DNA from: Acd1 sp049973945
GTDB taxonomy: Archaea > Thermoproteota > Thermoprotei_A > Sulfolobales > Sulfolobaceae
Assembly (NCBI GenBank): GCA_049973945.1
Contig: JBMFJH010000011.1
Coordinates: forward strand, 1 to 52,644
Length of the DNA stretch: 52,644 bases
Direction of reading: 5' to 3'
The notes below the pieces were generated by a model. It had not been told where the DNA came from and did no database searches. It was given only the letters and a program-made list of their open reading frames with translations. Of this stretch, positions 45,850-52,644 are shown piece after piece. Position 1 is the stretch's first letter. The number at the start of each line of letters is the position of its first letter. The translations under genes were made by a program, and so were the position numbers.

Positions 45850-45859
45850 ACTTTTTAAC
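45850..45859 (+). promoter_or_regulatory. TATA box of alba1
   Basis: ACTTTTTAAC lies about 45 nt upstream of the ATG at 45899, predicting a leader of some 18-20 nt. That leader contains the GGGTGA ribosome-binding site at 45889-45894, unlike most genes here, which are leaderless. Confidence 0.55.
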
Positions 45860-45898
45860 TCCACATGGCTCTCGTGTTTCTAGCCTTTGGGTGAAAGC

Positions 45899-46195
<297 letters not shown>

Positions 46196-46251
46196 AGGAA
46201 AGGCAATATACTGTCATGTTTTTATCCTTCCACTCCCTTTAGAGCTAAGCG

Positions 46252-46584
46252 ATGTCGAACCCGGCATATAAGGTGGAGTTTGAGGGTAAGGCCAGGATTG
46301 GCGAGATCTTCGGCAACATGGTATCGTTCCAGCTGAGGCCTGAGGACCTCACTAGCCCCTTGGCCATCCAGATGGCGATTTCGAGGCTTTATGAGGAGCT
46401 CATGAAGGCGATGCAGGGGCCACCCACTAAACACTACGTCGCCGAAGTGAGGTTCAACGACTCTACGGGCACGCCCGTCACGATAGGCGTCGACTTGGGT
46501 CAAACGTTGCCTCCTCTGAGCAAGAAGGAAGTGAAAGTAAAAGTAATCATCGAGTTCTACGATGAAGAAGCTGAGAGCGTCTAA
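46252..46584 (+). CDS. Hypothetical protein
   Basis: An unrecognised 110-residue protein. Beta-rich ends (YKVEFEGKARIGEIFGNMVS; EVKVKVIIEFYDEEAESV) flank a central helix (AIQMAISRLYEELMKAMQG). It is probably soluble, with no cysteines. TATA GTTTTTATCC at 46218-46227 is 26-30 nt upstream, so ATG 46252 is leaderless and the gene is likely expressed. It follows alba1 and overlaps a convergent small gene by 38 nt. No function is suggested by the sequence. Confidence 0.65.
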   Translation: MSNPAYKVEFEGKARIGEIFGNMVSFQLRPEDLTSPLAIQMAISRLYEELMKAMQGPPTKHYVAEVRFNDSTGTPVTIGVDLGQTLPPLSKKEVKVKVIIEFYDEEAESV

Positions 46585-46825
46585 TAATGTAGCTTAAGGC
46601 AAATAGCTCTACGATTTCATCCAGTGAGAGAACTCTATATCTCTCTTCAGAAACCTTTATTATAAGCCCAGATTTGATGAAGTATTTCAACCTATTCCTT
46701 GCGACCTTCCTACCGAAGACCCTCTCGAGCACCGCGAGGGCCTCGAAGTACGTAAAAGGGGTGTCCTTGAACTTGGTGTTCAAGAGGTAAATCATCGCGA
46801 CCTCACGCTTTTTCAGCCACCTCAT
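46547..46825 (-). CDS. Small winged-helix-like protein
   Basis: 92 residues from ATG 46825 (TTG 46831 would add two). Basic N-terminus RWLKKREVAMIYLLNTKFKD, then FTYFEALAVLERVFGRKVAR, NRLKYFIKSGLIIKVSEERY and RVLSLDEIVELF. The pattern of helix, recognition-like helix and hairpin suggests a winged helix, and the C-terminus is Arg-rich. No family is recognised. It overlaps the convergent 46252-46584 gene, which could give antisense effects. Confidence 0.55.
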   Translation of the reverse strand: MRWLKKREVAMIYLLNTKFKDTPFTYFEALAVLERVFGRKVARNRLKYFIKSGLIIKVSEERYRVLSLDEIVELFALSYIIRRSQLLHRRTR

Positions 46826-46920
46826 CGTCAACAGCCTAGTTATTCCTCACCGCTCAGCCCTTACAAGTCCTTTCATCCTACACTACAGTTATTTTGAACG
46901 CGAGGGTAGAAAAACGTGAC

Positions 46921-47400
46921 ATGTACGTGGATCGCGGCGATAAAGTCTGTAGACCTGGAGAGTACACATCAATAACGAAGGGCGACTCCGTGCTCGTGGC
47001 CCCTGGACTTCTGAAGGTCTCTGGCAGGACGGTTATGTACCCGCCGTTATCCCTAGTTTCGGAGAGGTGCGCGCAAACTATCGAATCTCCAGCTTGGGTC
47101 GACACTTATACTGTAAAGGGCGACGAGAAATTGATCGTCCTTTCGGGCGAGGAAGAGGTCGAGGGAGACGTAAGGGTTGAGGAGCCTAAGTTCCTGACGG
47201 GCTTCTCTTTCCAGAAGCTCTTCACGAGGCTCAGACTTTCGTTAAACCGTGACTGTCCTGGAGTGAGTTTGATGACGATAACTGGCAGACCCCTGCTAAC
47301 CTTCTCTAAAGACAGTGTCTACTTATGTACGGATTGTCCTAACCCAACGTTACTCGCCTTAGCTTACTCAGTGTTCTATTACATCAGGCCTGAAGAGTGA
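46921..47400 (+). CDS. Hypothetical cysteine-containing protein
   Basis: 159 residues from ATG 46921; TTG 46894 upstream is an alternative. The N-terminal half looks like a small beta barrel (DRGDKVCRPGEYTSI, TKGDSVLVAPGLLKVSGRTV). The C-terminal half has SLNRDCPGVSLMTITGRPLL and CTDCPNPTLLALAY, with paired cysteines that could bind metal or form a disulfide. No family is recognised. TATA-like GTTATTTTG about 28 nt upstream favours the ATG. Confidence 0.6.
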   Translation: MYVDRGDKVCRPGEYTSITKGDSVLVAPGLLKVSGRTVMYPPLSLVSERCAQTIESPAWVDTYTVKGDEKLIVLSGEEEVEGDVRVEEPKFLTGFSFQKLFTRLRLSLNRDCPGVSLMTITGRPLLTFSKDSVYLCTDCPNPTLLALAYSVFYYIRPEE

Positions 47401-47536
47401 CCTGGGCATGCGGAGGGGAGGGCGACGAGGTCGTGACTGGTTCGAATCATTCATTATTTAAATTAACAAAAATTGTTGCCCACACTCGTGGGAGTTGGTT
47501 TATAAAACAAGGTTGTAAGCGGAAGCCTTATTTGGG

Positions 47537-47551
47537 CTAATTATTAATTAG
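47537..47551. promoter_or_regulatory. 15-bp palindrome upstream of vapB, likely operator
   Basis: CTAATTA-T-TAATTAG is a perfect palindrome between the TATA-like CCTTATTTGG (about 47526-47535) and ATG 47557. This is the same position as the palindrome of the other VapBC module. Confidence 0.55.
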
Positions 47552-47556
47552 TAATT

Positions 47557-47784
47557 ATGGGTAAGAGGATAACTACCATTTCTGTCTCTGAAGAGGTCAA
47601 GGAGAGGTTGGAGAGAGAGAAAGGAGACTTAAGCTGGGACGAGTTCTTACTCTTGTTAGTTAATGAACACAAGAAAAGGAGAGCTGAAAAGGGGTTAACG
47701 AGGTTAAGGGAGATACTGAGCGAGGACGATATTAAAAGGATAGAGGAGAGCCACAAGAAGATGCACGAGGAGTTCAGAGTATGA
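47557..47784 (+). CDS. VapB-type antitoxin
   Basis: 75 residues. The N-terminal strand-helix TTISVSEEVKERLEREKGDL SWDEF region is DNA-binding, and the charged C-terminal tail (EILSEDDIKRIEESHKKMHE) would bind the toxin. Its stop overlaps the vapC ATG by 4 nt. The module is markedly richer in A and T than its neighbours, which suggests recent horizontal arrival. Confidence 0.85.
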   Translation: MGKRITTISVSEEVKERLEREKGDLSWDEFLLLLVNEHKKRRAEKGLTRLREILSEDDIKRIEESHKKMHEEFRV

Positions 47785-48131
47785 CGTTAATAGATACTTC
47801 AGTCTTAATAGATTTTTTAAGAGGAAAAGTGGAAAATTTAGGCGACTCGATTTCTGTAATTTCCTTAATGGAAGTGCTAAGAGTTTTAAACAAGGAGAAG
47901 AGGCTTAAAGTCCTTAAGGAGTTAGAGGAGATCTACGCAGTTTACCCGATTGACGAGAAAGTCGCATTGGAGTATGCCGAGCTGTACTACGAGCTGAGGA
48001 ACAAAGGCAAGCTGATAGCTGATTTGGATTTGATAATAGCCTCCACTGCCAAGGTGTATAACGAGAAGCTAATAACGAGGGACAAGGACTTCTTAGCTGT
48101 AAAGGACTACGTAGACGTTGAGGTAATTTAA
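47781..48131 (+). CDS. VapC PIN-domain toxin
   Basis: A complete 116-residue PIN domain: MTLIDTSVLIDFLRG with the first Asp (D5), ISVISLMEVLRVL with the Glu, LIADLDLIIASTAKVYN with the third acidic pair, and LITRDKDFLAVKDY with the fourth Asp. It is a putative ribonuclease, neutralised by the upstream VapB. Unlike the other VapC in this window it has an intact start and all four acidic residues. Confidence 0.9.
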   Translation: MTLIDTSVLIDFLRGKVENLGDSISVISLMEVLRVLNKEKRLKVLKELEEIYAVYPIDEKVALEYAELYYELRNKGKLIADLDLIIASTAKVYNEKLITRDKDFLAVKDYVDVEVI

Positions 48132-48445
48132 GCTAAGGACAGACCTTCGGTACGTTATCGTCATGGTAAACCTACAAATTTCTGCGTTGATTTTCTCTCC
48201 CACGAGGCTTTTGTTGGAGAATACTTACCGTCTCCAAATTCCTAGTTTACAGCTTACGTAGTCCTCCTGAACTCAGCAAGTCTACCAGGAATGTAATGGA
48301 CTCAGTTGGGTTAACGAATCTGCTACGGTATTCCTCAGGAGAAGCAAGCGTAATACTAAACCGCCGTCTTCCGCCCTCCAGAGCACAATTCAAATTTCCT
48401 TAGATGGCCCCACTCCGTACCACAACCGAGAACAGAACGTGAAAA
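48132..48445. other. Gap between vapC and XPB, partly coding-like
   Basis: Apart from one 48-residue minus-strand frame (48247-48393) nothing is recognisable. Composition is AT-rich like the VapBC module, so both may have arrived together. Confidence 0.5.
48247..48393 (-). CDS. Possible small or fragmentary gene
   Basis: From TTG 48393 the minus strand encodes 48 residues: MNCALEGGRRRFSITLASPE then EYRSRFVNPTESITFLVDLL and SSGGLRKL. The composition is protein-like, with an amphipathic C-terminal helix. There is no clear promoter and the frame is closed by a stop just upstream, so it may be the tail of a decayed gene. No family is recognised. Confidence 0.3.
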   Translation of the reverse strand: MNCALEGGRRRFSITLASPEEYRSRFVNPTESITFLVDLLSSGGLRKL

Positions 48446-50056
48446 TCAGGAAAGGAGTATATCGTCCAGATCGAGGGACTTCCTCTTTTTGGCCTGATAT
48501 TCCTCGGGCGTGCCTTTCGTTACTATTTCGTACATTACGGCGGTCTTTCCCTCCTTCGGCCTGAGGAGCCTGCCCAGCCTCTGAACGAACTGCCTCCTTG
48601 ATGACGTGCCTCCGACGAGTATTCCGACCTCCGCGTCTGGAATGTCCAAACCCTCGTCGCCTACTGTAGTGACCACCAGCACCCCGCTCGGAGAAGCCTT
48701 GAACGACTTCAGCGCGGACTCCCTCTCGCTTTTGCTCAACTTGCCCGTTAGCAGGAAGCCGTTTACCTCTTTGGCTATTTCCTCCGCCTGCTCGACGAAC
48801 TGAGTGAATACGATGATTTTCTTGCCCTTACTGGCCTCGACGAGTTCCTTCACCTTCTGTACTTTCGCCTTCGATAGGTTGATGATTTTCCTGGCTTCGT
48901 TGAGCAACCTTAAGGCGCTTATGGCGTTCTCGTCCCCTTTCCTGGCCAGCTCTACTAGCTCCTTCACCTGCCTTCCGTTGGCGAGCTTTTTGTACGCGTT
49001 TAACAGGGATTTGACCTTCAGCTCCTCCTCTGGGGTGAGCCTCACTTGGACAGTTATGACTTGGTAGTTGGCCAAGTAACCCTTCTCGGCTAATTCGTTG
49101 AACGACTTGAAGTAGACCAAGCCTCCCATTAAATTGAAGAGCTCTACGTGAAGCCCGTCCTCTCTGAACGGGGTGGCTGAGAGAGCCATCCTGTAAGGAG
49201 CTACTAGGCCTTCGGCTATAGTCCTGAACTTGTCGGCAGGCAAGTGGTGGGCCTCGTCAATTATCAGAAGGCCGAACTTGTCCCCCAGCTCGTCAACATA
49301 CCTGTAAGCCGTCTGGTAAGTCGCGACAGTTATCAGTCTGACCCTTTTCTCTTCGGAATAAAAGAGGCCTATGTCCGTAGGCTTAACGTCTGTGAACCTG
49401 AGTATTGTGTCCCTCCACTGCATCATTTGCTCTCTAGTGAAGGCCACGATCAACGTAGGGACGTTGAGCAAGGTGATCGCGGCCGAACCAACGACGGTTT
49501 TACCTGCGCCTGTCGGAAGGGCTATCACTCCTCTGTAACCGTTCTCCTTCCACTTTTCAAGGGCCTCCTTCTGATAGTCTCGCAGCTCGCCCTTGACGGT
49601 GAACTTTCCTCTTGGCTCTCTCAAATGAGACAATTTGTCGACATATTCCGAGCCTTTTTCATTCAAAATCTTCAAAATCTTCGAATAATTGTGGGGAGCG
49701 GAGAAGAACAATTTGCTTTCTTTATCGTACTTGAGTATTTCTTTCAATTCGGGATATTTCTCATAAAGAAAAACATAAGATTTAATCGCTATTTTCCCGT
49801 TATTCCAAAATATTTCCAAATCATAGTCAGGAAGCGTCGCCTCTCTGATTTCCCTCTCCAGGTCGCCCGTTACCTCAACGCCCAAATCCCTCAACAGCGA
49901 TAGGGCCTCGCTCGCCTTCACGCCGTTCTTCTTTGCCCTTACGGGGTCAATTACGAAGTACGACCCATCAGAGTCGCGGGACACGAAACGAGAGAAAGTG
50001 AGCAAGCGCGAGAACGTTTCGTCATCTACCCAGCGCCTGATCAAGAAAGTCCTCAA
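48446..50056 (-). CDS. XPB/Rad25-family DNA helicase
   Basis: 536 residues. The N-terminal damage-recognition-like domain is followed by RecA1 with LPTGAGKTVVG (180-190), LIIDEAHHLP (DEAH at 267-270) and the XPB-specific RED motif in ATPFREDG (298-300). RecA2 holds IIVFTQFVEQAEEIA and RQFVQRLGRLLRPKEG. It is thought to act in nucleotide excision repair or promoter opening. The usual partner nuclease Bax1 is not adjacent; a 128-residue unknown protein overlaps its start by 35 nt instead. The TTG start at 50056 is less certain than the frame. Confidence 0.92.
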   Translation of the reverse strand: MRTFLIRRWVDDETFSRLLTFSRFVSRDSDGSYFVIDPVRAKKNGVKASEALSLLRDLGVEVTGDLEREIREATLPDYDLEIFWNNGKIAIKSYVFLYEKYPELKEILKYDKESKLFFSAPHNYSKILKILNEKGSEYVDKLSHLREPRGKFTVKGELRDYQKEALEKWKENGYRGVIALPTGAGKTVVGSAAITLLNVPTLIVAFTREQMMQWRDTILRFTDVKPTDIGLFYSEEKRVRLITVATYQTAYRYVDELGDKFGLLIIDEAHHLPADKFRTIAEGLVAPYRMALSATPFREDGLHVELFNLMGGLVYFKSFNELAEKGYLANYQVITVQVRLTPEEELKVKSLLNAYKKLANGRQVKELVELARKGDENAISALRLLNEARKIINLSKAKVQKVKELVEASKGKKIIVFTQFVEQAEEIAKEVNGFLLTGKLSKSERESALKSFKASPSGVLVVTTVGDEGLDIPDAEVGILVGGTSSRRQFVQRLGRLLRPKEGKTAVMYEIVTKGTPEEYQAKKRKSLDLDDILLS

Positions 50057-50408
50057 GGTTACCCCCTATGAGTTCGTAATGTTGTAATGCCCTTTTAGCG
50101 AAATACTCTTTGGCCCTGCTTAAATCCTTGATACGGCATATTTTGTACGTGTAGCTTCTGCCTTCCACAGTTACCTCGTAGAGCGCTATATCGTGACAGA
50201 AGTCCAAATTGTATTCGACGGGCCTCATGAGCAGGATCTCCTCAACGCTCTCCCTCACCTGGTCAACCACTAGAATGACGCCGACGCCGTCATCTAGCAT
50301 GAGGCCTACGTACTTCTTCCCTAGGTAAACGGCCTCGCTCACCGCGTATAATAAAGTCCTGTAAGAGCCTGGAACTCCTATTATCTCCGCTACTTCACTT
50401 ATCTCCAC
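50022..50408 (-). CDS. Unknown protein coupled to XPB helicase
   Basis: 128 residues from GTG 50408 (MEISEVAEIIGVPGSYRTLL). It has hydrophobic strands (VGLMLDDGVGVILVVD), a cysteine pair region (LDFCHDIALYEVTVEG; YTYKICRIKDL) and a helical C-terminus, so it looks soluble. No family is recognised. The start is chosen from the TATA-like ACCGTATATTCC about 26 nt upstream; a longer frame to 50540 would run antisense across cutA. Its 3' end overlaps the helicase gene by 35 nt, so the pair is probably co-translated and may interact. Confidence 0.6.
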   Translation of the reverse strand: MEISEVAEIIGVPGSYRTLLYAVSEAVYLGKKYVGLMLDDGVGVILVVDQVRESVEEILLMRPVEYNLDFCHDIALYEVTVEGRSYTYKICRIKDLSRAKEYFAKRALQHYELIGGNLEDFLDQALGR

Positions 50409-50418
50409 GGGATCAAAC

Positions 50419-50748
50419 GTGGCCGGTTCGGAATATACGGTTGTTATATCCACCGTCGACACTAAGGAGAACGCGGACAGGATAGCCGAAACCCTGGTAA
50501 AGGAGAGGCTAGCGGCATGCGTGAACGTGATGGGCCCCATAAGCTCAACCTACTGGTGGGAAGGCAAAGTCGAGAAGTCCGAAGAGCACTTACTGATTAT
50601 AAAGACCAGAAAAGACGTGTGGGAAAAGCTGATGGCTAGGTTGAAAGAGATTCACCCCTACAAAGTTCCCGAGATTTTGTCCCTCAGAGTGGAGGACGGA
50701 AATAAGGAATATTTAGCTTGGATCGATGAGAGTCTCCAGCATGGTTGA
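50419..50748 (+). CDS. cutA: CutA1-family trimeric protein
   Basis: 109 residues: YTVVISTVDTKENADRIAET, LVKERLAACVNVMGPISSTY WWEGK, EEHLLIIKTRKDVWEKLMAR and HPYKVPEILSL. All are CutA signatures. CutA is a very stable PII-like trimer linked historically to divalent metal tolerance; its true role is unclear. The start is GTG 50419, divergent from the unknown gene at 50408 with 10 bp between start codons. Its end overlaps gatC. Confidence 0.93.
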   Translation: MAGSEYTVVISTVDTKENADRIAETLVKERLAACVNVMGPISSTYWWEGKVEKSEEHLLIIKTRKDVWEKLMARLKEIHPYKVPEILSLRVEDGNKEYLAWIDESLQHG

Positions 50749-51031
50749 AGCCGACGAAGCCCTCGTGATGAAGCTCGAGAGGCTCAGCCTGATCTCGCTG
50801 AAGCCTGAGGAAGAAAAGAGGATGCTCAAAGAGGTCAAGGCGATACTCGAGTTCTTTGACAAGATCAACTCCCTGGATCTGAGCAACGTAGAACCGCTCT
50901 TTCATCCCCTCGCTGAGGGCAAGTTGCGGAAGGACGAGCCCTCCACAGGGCTTAGTAGGGAGGAAGCCCTGATGAACGCTCCGAGGAAGGAGAACGGCTT
51001 CATTATCGGGCCCAAGATACTCGGTGAGTGA
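50741..51031 (+). CDS. gatC: Asp/Glu-tRNA amidotransferase subunit C
   Basis: 96 residues from ATG 50741; ATG 50726 would add five. LERLSLISLKPEEEKRMLKEVKA-type helix, ILEFFDKINSLDLSNVEPLF and the C-terminal GFIIGPKILGE are conserved GatC features. It stabilises GatA/GatB in making Gln-tRNA-Gln or Asn-tRNA-Asn by transamidation. It overlaps cutA by 8 nt and gatA by 8 nt. The gatB gene is not in the window. Confidence 0.92.
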   Translation: MVEADEALVMKLERLSLISLKPEEEKRMLKEVKAILEFFDKINSLDLSNVEPLFHPLAEGKLRKDEPSTGLSREEALMNAPRKENGFIIGPKILGE

Positions 51032-52457
51032 GTTGATCTCGAGGATCCAAAAGGACCTCGCCGAGGAGAGAATGAGTCCAGAGGACTACGTGAGCTCTTA
51101 CTTCGAGAGGATAAAGGCAAACGAGGGAAAGGTGGAGGCGTTCATCACCATCAGGACGTACGAGGAGGTCTTGAATGAGGTAAAGAAGTCCGTAGAGAGG
51201 CTCAGGCAAGGGAAAGGAGGGAAGCTCGAGGGTATCCTGATCGGCGTTAAGGACAACATCTCGACGAAGGGAATTAGAACTACCTGTGCGTCGAAAATGC
51301 TGGAGAATTACGTACCTCCGTATGACGCAACTGTAATAGAGCGGATCAAGGCTGAGGGGGGTATAATCGTAGGCAAGACGAACATGGACGAGTTCGCCAT
51401 GGGATCGACTACAGAGACCAGCTACTTCGGACCCACAAGGAACCCCTGGGACTTAACCAGGACTCCCGGAGGGTCTTCGGGAGGTAGTGGCGCGGCTCTC
51501 GCTGCCCACTTCGTGGAGATCGCCTTAGGGAGCGACACTGGCGGTTCGATAAGGAGCCCAGCGGCTTACAACGCAGTCTTCGGCCTCAAGCCGTCCTACG
51601 GGACGGTCAGCAGGTATGGATTAGTAGCTTACGCGAACAGCCTCGAGCAAATCGGCCCCATGGCGAGGAACGCCGAAGACCTCGAGATCCTCTACTCCGT
51701 GATCTCTGGGGACGACCCGAAGGACGCCACCACTGTCTCAAAAGTCCCAGAAAAGAGGGAGGTCAGCCTGAAAGGGTTGAGGCTCGGAGTCCTGGAGGAC
51801 ATGATGGAGGCCTCGGACAAGTCCGTTAGGGGCGTCGTGAATGACGTCCTTAACAAGCTGGCCAGCGAAGGTTCCGAAATAAAGGAGGTGAAGCTGGGAT
51901 ACCTCGATTACGCCCTGCCTGCGTACTACATAATTGCGATGTCCGAGGCGAGCAGCAACTTAGCTAGGTTCGACGGGATTAGGTACGGCTACGGGGCCAA
52001 TTCGGAGGGCACCTGGGTCGAAGTGTATTCAGCTAACAGAGGGGAAGGCTTCGGTTGGGAAGTCAAGAGGAGGATAATGCTAGGTAGCTTCATTCTGAGC
52101 GCGGGCTATTACGAAATGTACTACATAAAGGCCCTCAAGGTCAGAAGGCTGATTTACGACAGCTTGAACTCCCTGTTCAAAGCGGTCGACTTCGTGTTGT
52201 CTCCAACAATGCCGGTGTTGCCGCCGAAAATTGGAGAGGTAATAAGCGACCCGCTGAAGCTCTTCGCCATGGACGTCAACACCGTTGTAGCCAACTTAGC
52301 AGGCGTCCCGGCCGTATCCGTACCTGCCGGCTTCTATAACGGCCTACCTGTGGGCCTTCAGGCCATGGGGCCGTACCTTTCAGACTACGCAATCCTCAGC
52401 TTCGCTAAGCGGGTTCAGGAAACCACGGGCCTGAAGGACCTCACGGCGCCCTTGTAG
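51024..52457 (+). CDS. gatA: Asp/Glu-tRNA amidotransferase subunit A
   Basis: A 477-residue amidase-signature enzyme. The catalytic triad is Lys76 (IGVKDNIST), cis-Ser151 (GGSSGGSGAA) and nucleophile Ser175 (GSDTGGSIRSPAA). It releases ammonia from glutamine for misacylated Asp-tRNA-Asn or Glu-tRNA-Gln. Start GTG 51024 lies inside the gatC end. The length is normal for GatA. Confidence 0.96.
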   Translation: MSELISRIQKDLAEERMSPEDYVSSYFERIKANEGKVEAFITIRTYEEVLNEVKKSVERLRQGKGGKLEGILIGVKDNISTKGIRTTCASKMLENYVPPYDATVIERIKAEGGIIVGKTNMDEFAMGSTTETSYFGPTRNPWDLTRTPGGSSGGSGAALAAHFVEIALGSDTGGSIRSPAAYNAVFGLKPSYGTVSRYGLVAYANSLEQIGPMARNAEDLEILYSVISGDDPKDATTVSKVPEKREVSLKGLRLGVLEDMMEASDKSVRGVVNDVLNKLASEGSEIKEVKLGYLDYALPAYYIIAMSEASSNLARFDGIRYGYGANSEGTWVEVYSANRGEGFGWEVKRRIMLGSFILSAGYYEMYYIKALKVRRLIYDSLNSLFKAVDFVLSPTMPVLPPKIGEVISDPLKLFAMDVNTVVANLAGVPAVSVPAGFYNGLPVGLQAMGPYLSDYAILSFAKRVQETTGLKDLTAPL

Positions 52458-52492
52458 AGCGTTTTATTAAGTACGCGGAGAAACTCGAGACG

Positions 52493-52644
52493 ATGGCACT
52501 CAGGCTGGAGACCTTCAGCCTCGTGAACAAGGCCCTAGAGAAGGAGGGCTACCACATCATCGGGAGCCACAGCGCCTACAAGAAGTGCCACTGGACGCAC
52601 GAAGCTCTAGTCAACGGCAGGTTCTGTTACAAGGGCAAGTTCTA
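52493..52644 (+). CDS. TYW1-like 4-demethylwyosine synthase, N-terminal part
   Basis: Only the first 50 codons are in the window: MALRLETFSLVNKALEKEGY, HIIGSHSAYKKCHWTHEALV, NGRFCYKGKF. The GSHSAYKKCHW and FCYKGKF segments match the first conserved cysteine region of archaeal TYW1 (Taw1), which precedes the radical SAM CX3CX2C. The enzyme converts m1G37 to 4-demethylwyosine in tRNA-Phe with pyruvate. TATA TTTTATTAAG near 52462-52471 supports a leaderless ATG 52493. Confidence 0.75.
   Translation, partial: MALRLETFSLVNKALEKEGYHIIGSHSAYKKCHWTHEALVNGRFCYKGKF

Noticed and set aside
47441..47456. GGTTCGAATC resembling a tRNA T arm downstream of the 46921-47400 gene
   Set aside because: Flanking bases do not form the T stem or acceptor; at most a very decayed tRNA fragment.
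50409..50540. N-terminal extension of the XPB-linked unknown gene to 50540
   Set aside because: It would be antisense to cutA, and the TATA-like element fits a start at 50408.

Overview
The window comes from a hyperthermophilic or thermoacidophilic crenarchaeon, almost certainly a member of the Sulfolobales with unusually high GC. The evidence is: a 16S-23S operon with no tRNA in the spacer and no linked 5S; Cren7 and two Alba chromatin proteins; reverse gyrase; topoisomerase VI; a Sulfolobus-type methylthioadenosine phosphorylase; the classical phosphomevalonate kinase / diphosphomevalonate decarboxylase pair; an SSV-type integrase relic; and many leaderless genes with a TATA box about 26 nt before the start codon. 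GC and gene content fit a lineage such as Sulfodiicoccus, but the genus cannot be fixed from the sequence alone.

Layout. 1-2536: divergent GH15 glucoamylase/trehalase (cut by the window edge) and GT4 glycosyltransferase. 2540-3068: scar of an SSV-type integration at tRNA-Thr(GGT), with an integrase N-terminal piece overlapping the intact tRNA and a decayed tRNA-Thr copy 400 bp away. 3177-6085: U32 protein, metallo-beta-lactamase-fold protein and radical SAM/SPASM protein. 6082-15062: an FAD oxidoreductase related to sulfide:quinone reductase, small regulators, an MTA phosphorylase / HD hydrolase / SPOUT methyltransferase run, a DUF1641 / CoA-binding pair, and a winged-helix / membrane-protein pair. 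15090-18691: late mevalonate pathway genes with a thioesterase and a phytoene-desaturase-like flavoprotein. 18675-20837: a broken isochorismatase-family gene, a peroxiredoxin and a VapBC module. 21081-26085: the rRNA operon on the minus strand, with textbook bulge-helix-bulge processing stems. 26177-33185: RpiA, an intron-containing tRNA-Leu(CAA), homocitrate synthase, UMP kinase, Cren7, and an aIF5A-SRP54-Pus10-like-SDR run. 33516-38718: topoisomerase VI A and B, deoxyhypusine synthase and RtcB. 38836-46195: Lhr-type helicase and a reverse gyrase flanked by two Alba genes. 46252-48131: small unknown genes and an AT-rich VapBC module. 48446-52644: XPB helicase, CutA, GatC-GatA and the start of a TYW1-like gene.

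Functional links. RtcB is the ligase expected to work after the splicing endonuclease at the three bulge-helix-bulge sites seen here (tRNA-Leu intron, pre-16S, pre-23S). Deoxyhypusine synthase modifies the aIF5A encoded 3 kb away. Reverse gyrase, topoisomerase VI, Alba, Alba paralog and Cren7 make this a DNA-topology and chromatin neighbourhood.

The most interesting unlabelled element is a C/D box sRNA at the end of the Lhr gene (41900-41948). It has canonical spacing, and both guides match the 23S rRNA encoded in this same window at sites 32 nt apart. Two further C/D-like RNAs are proposed with less support. I found no CRISPR array and no clearly novel multi-gene system.
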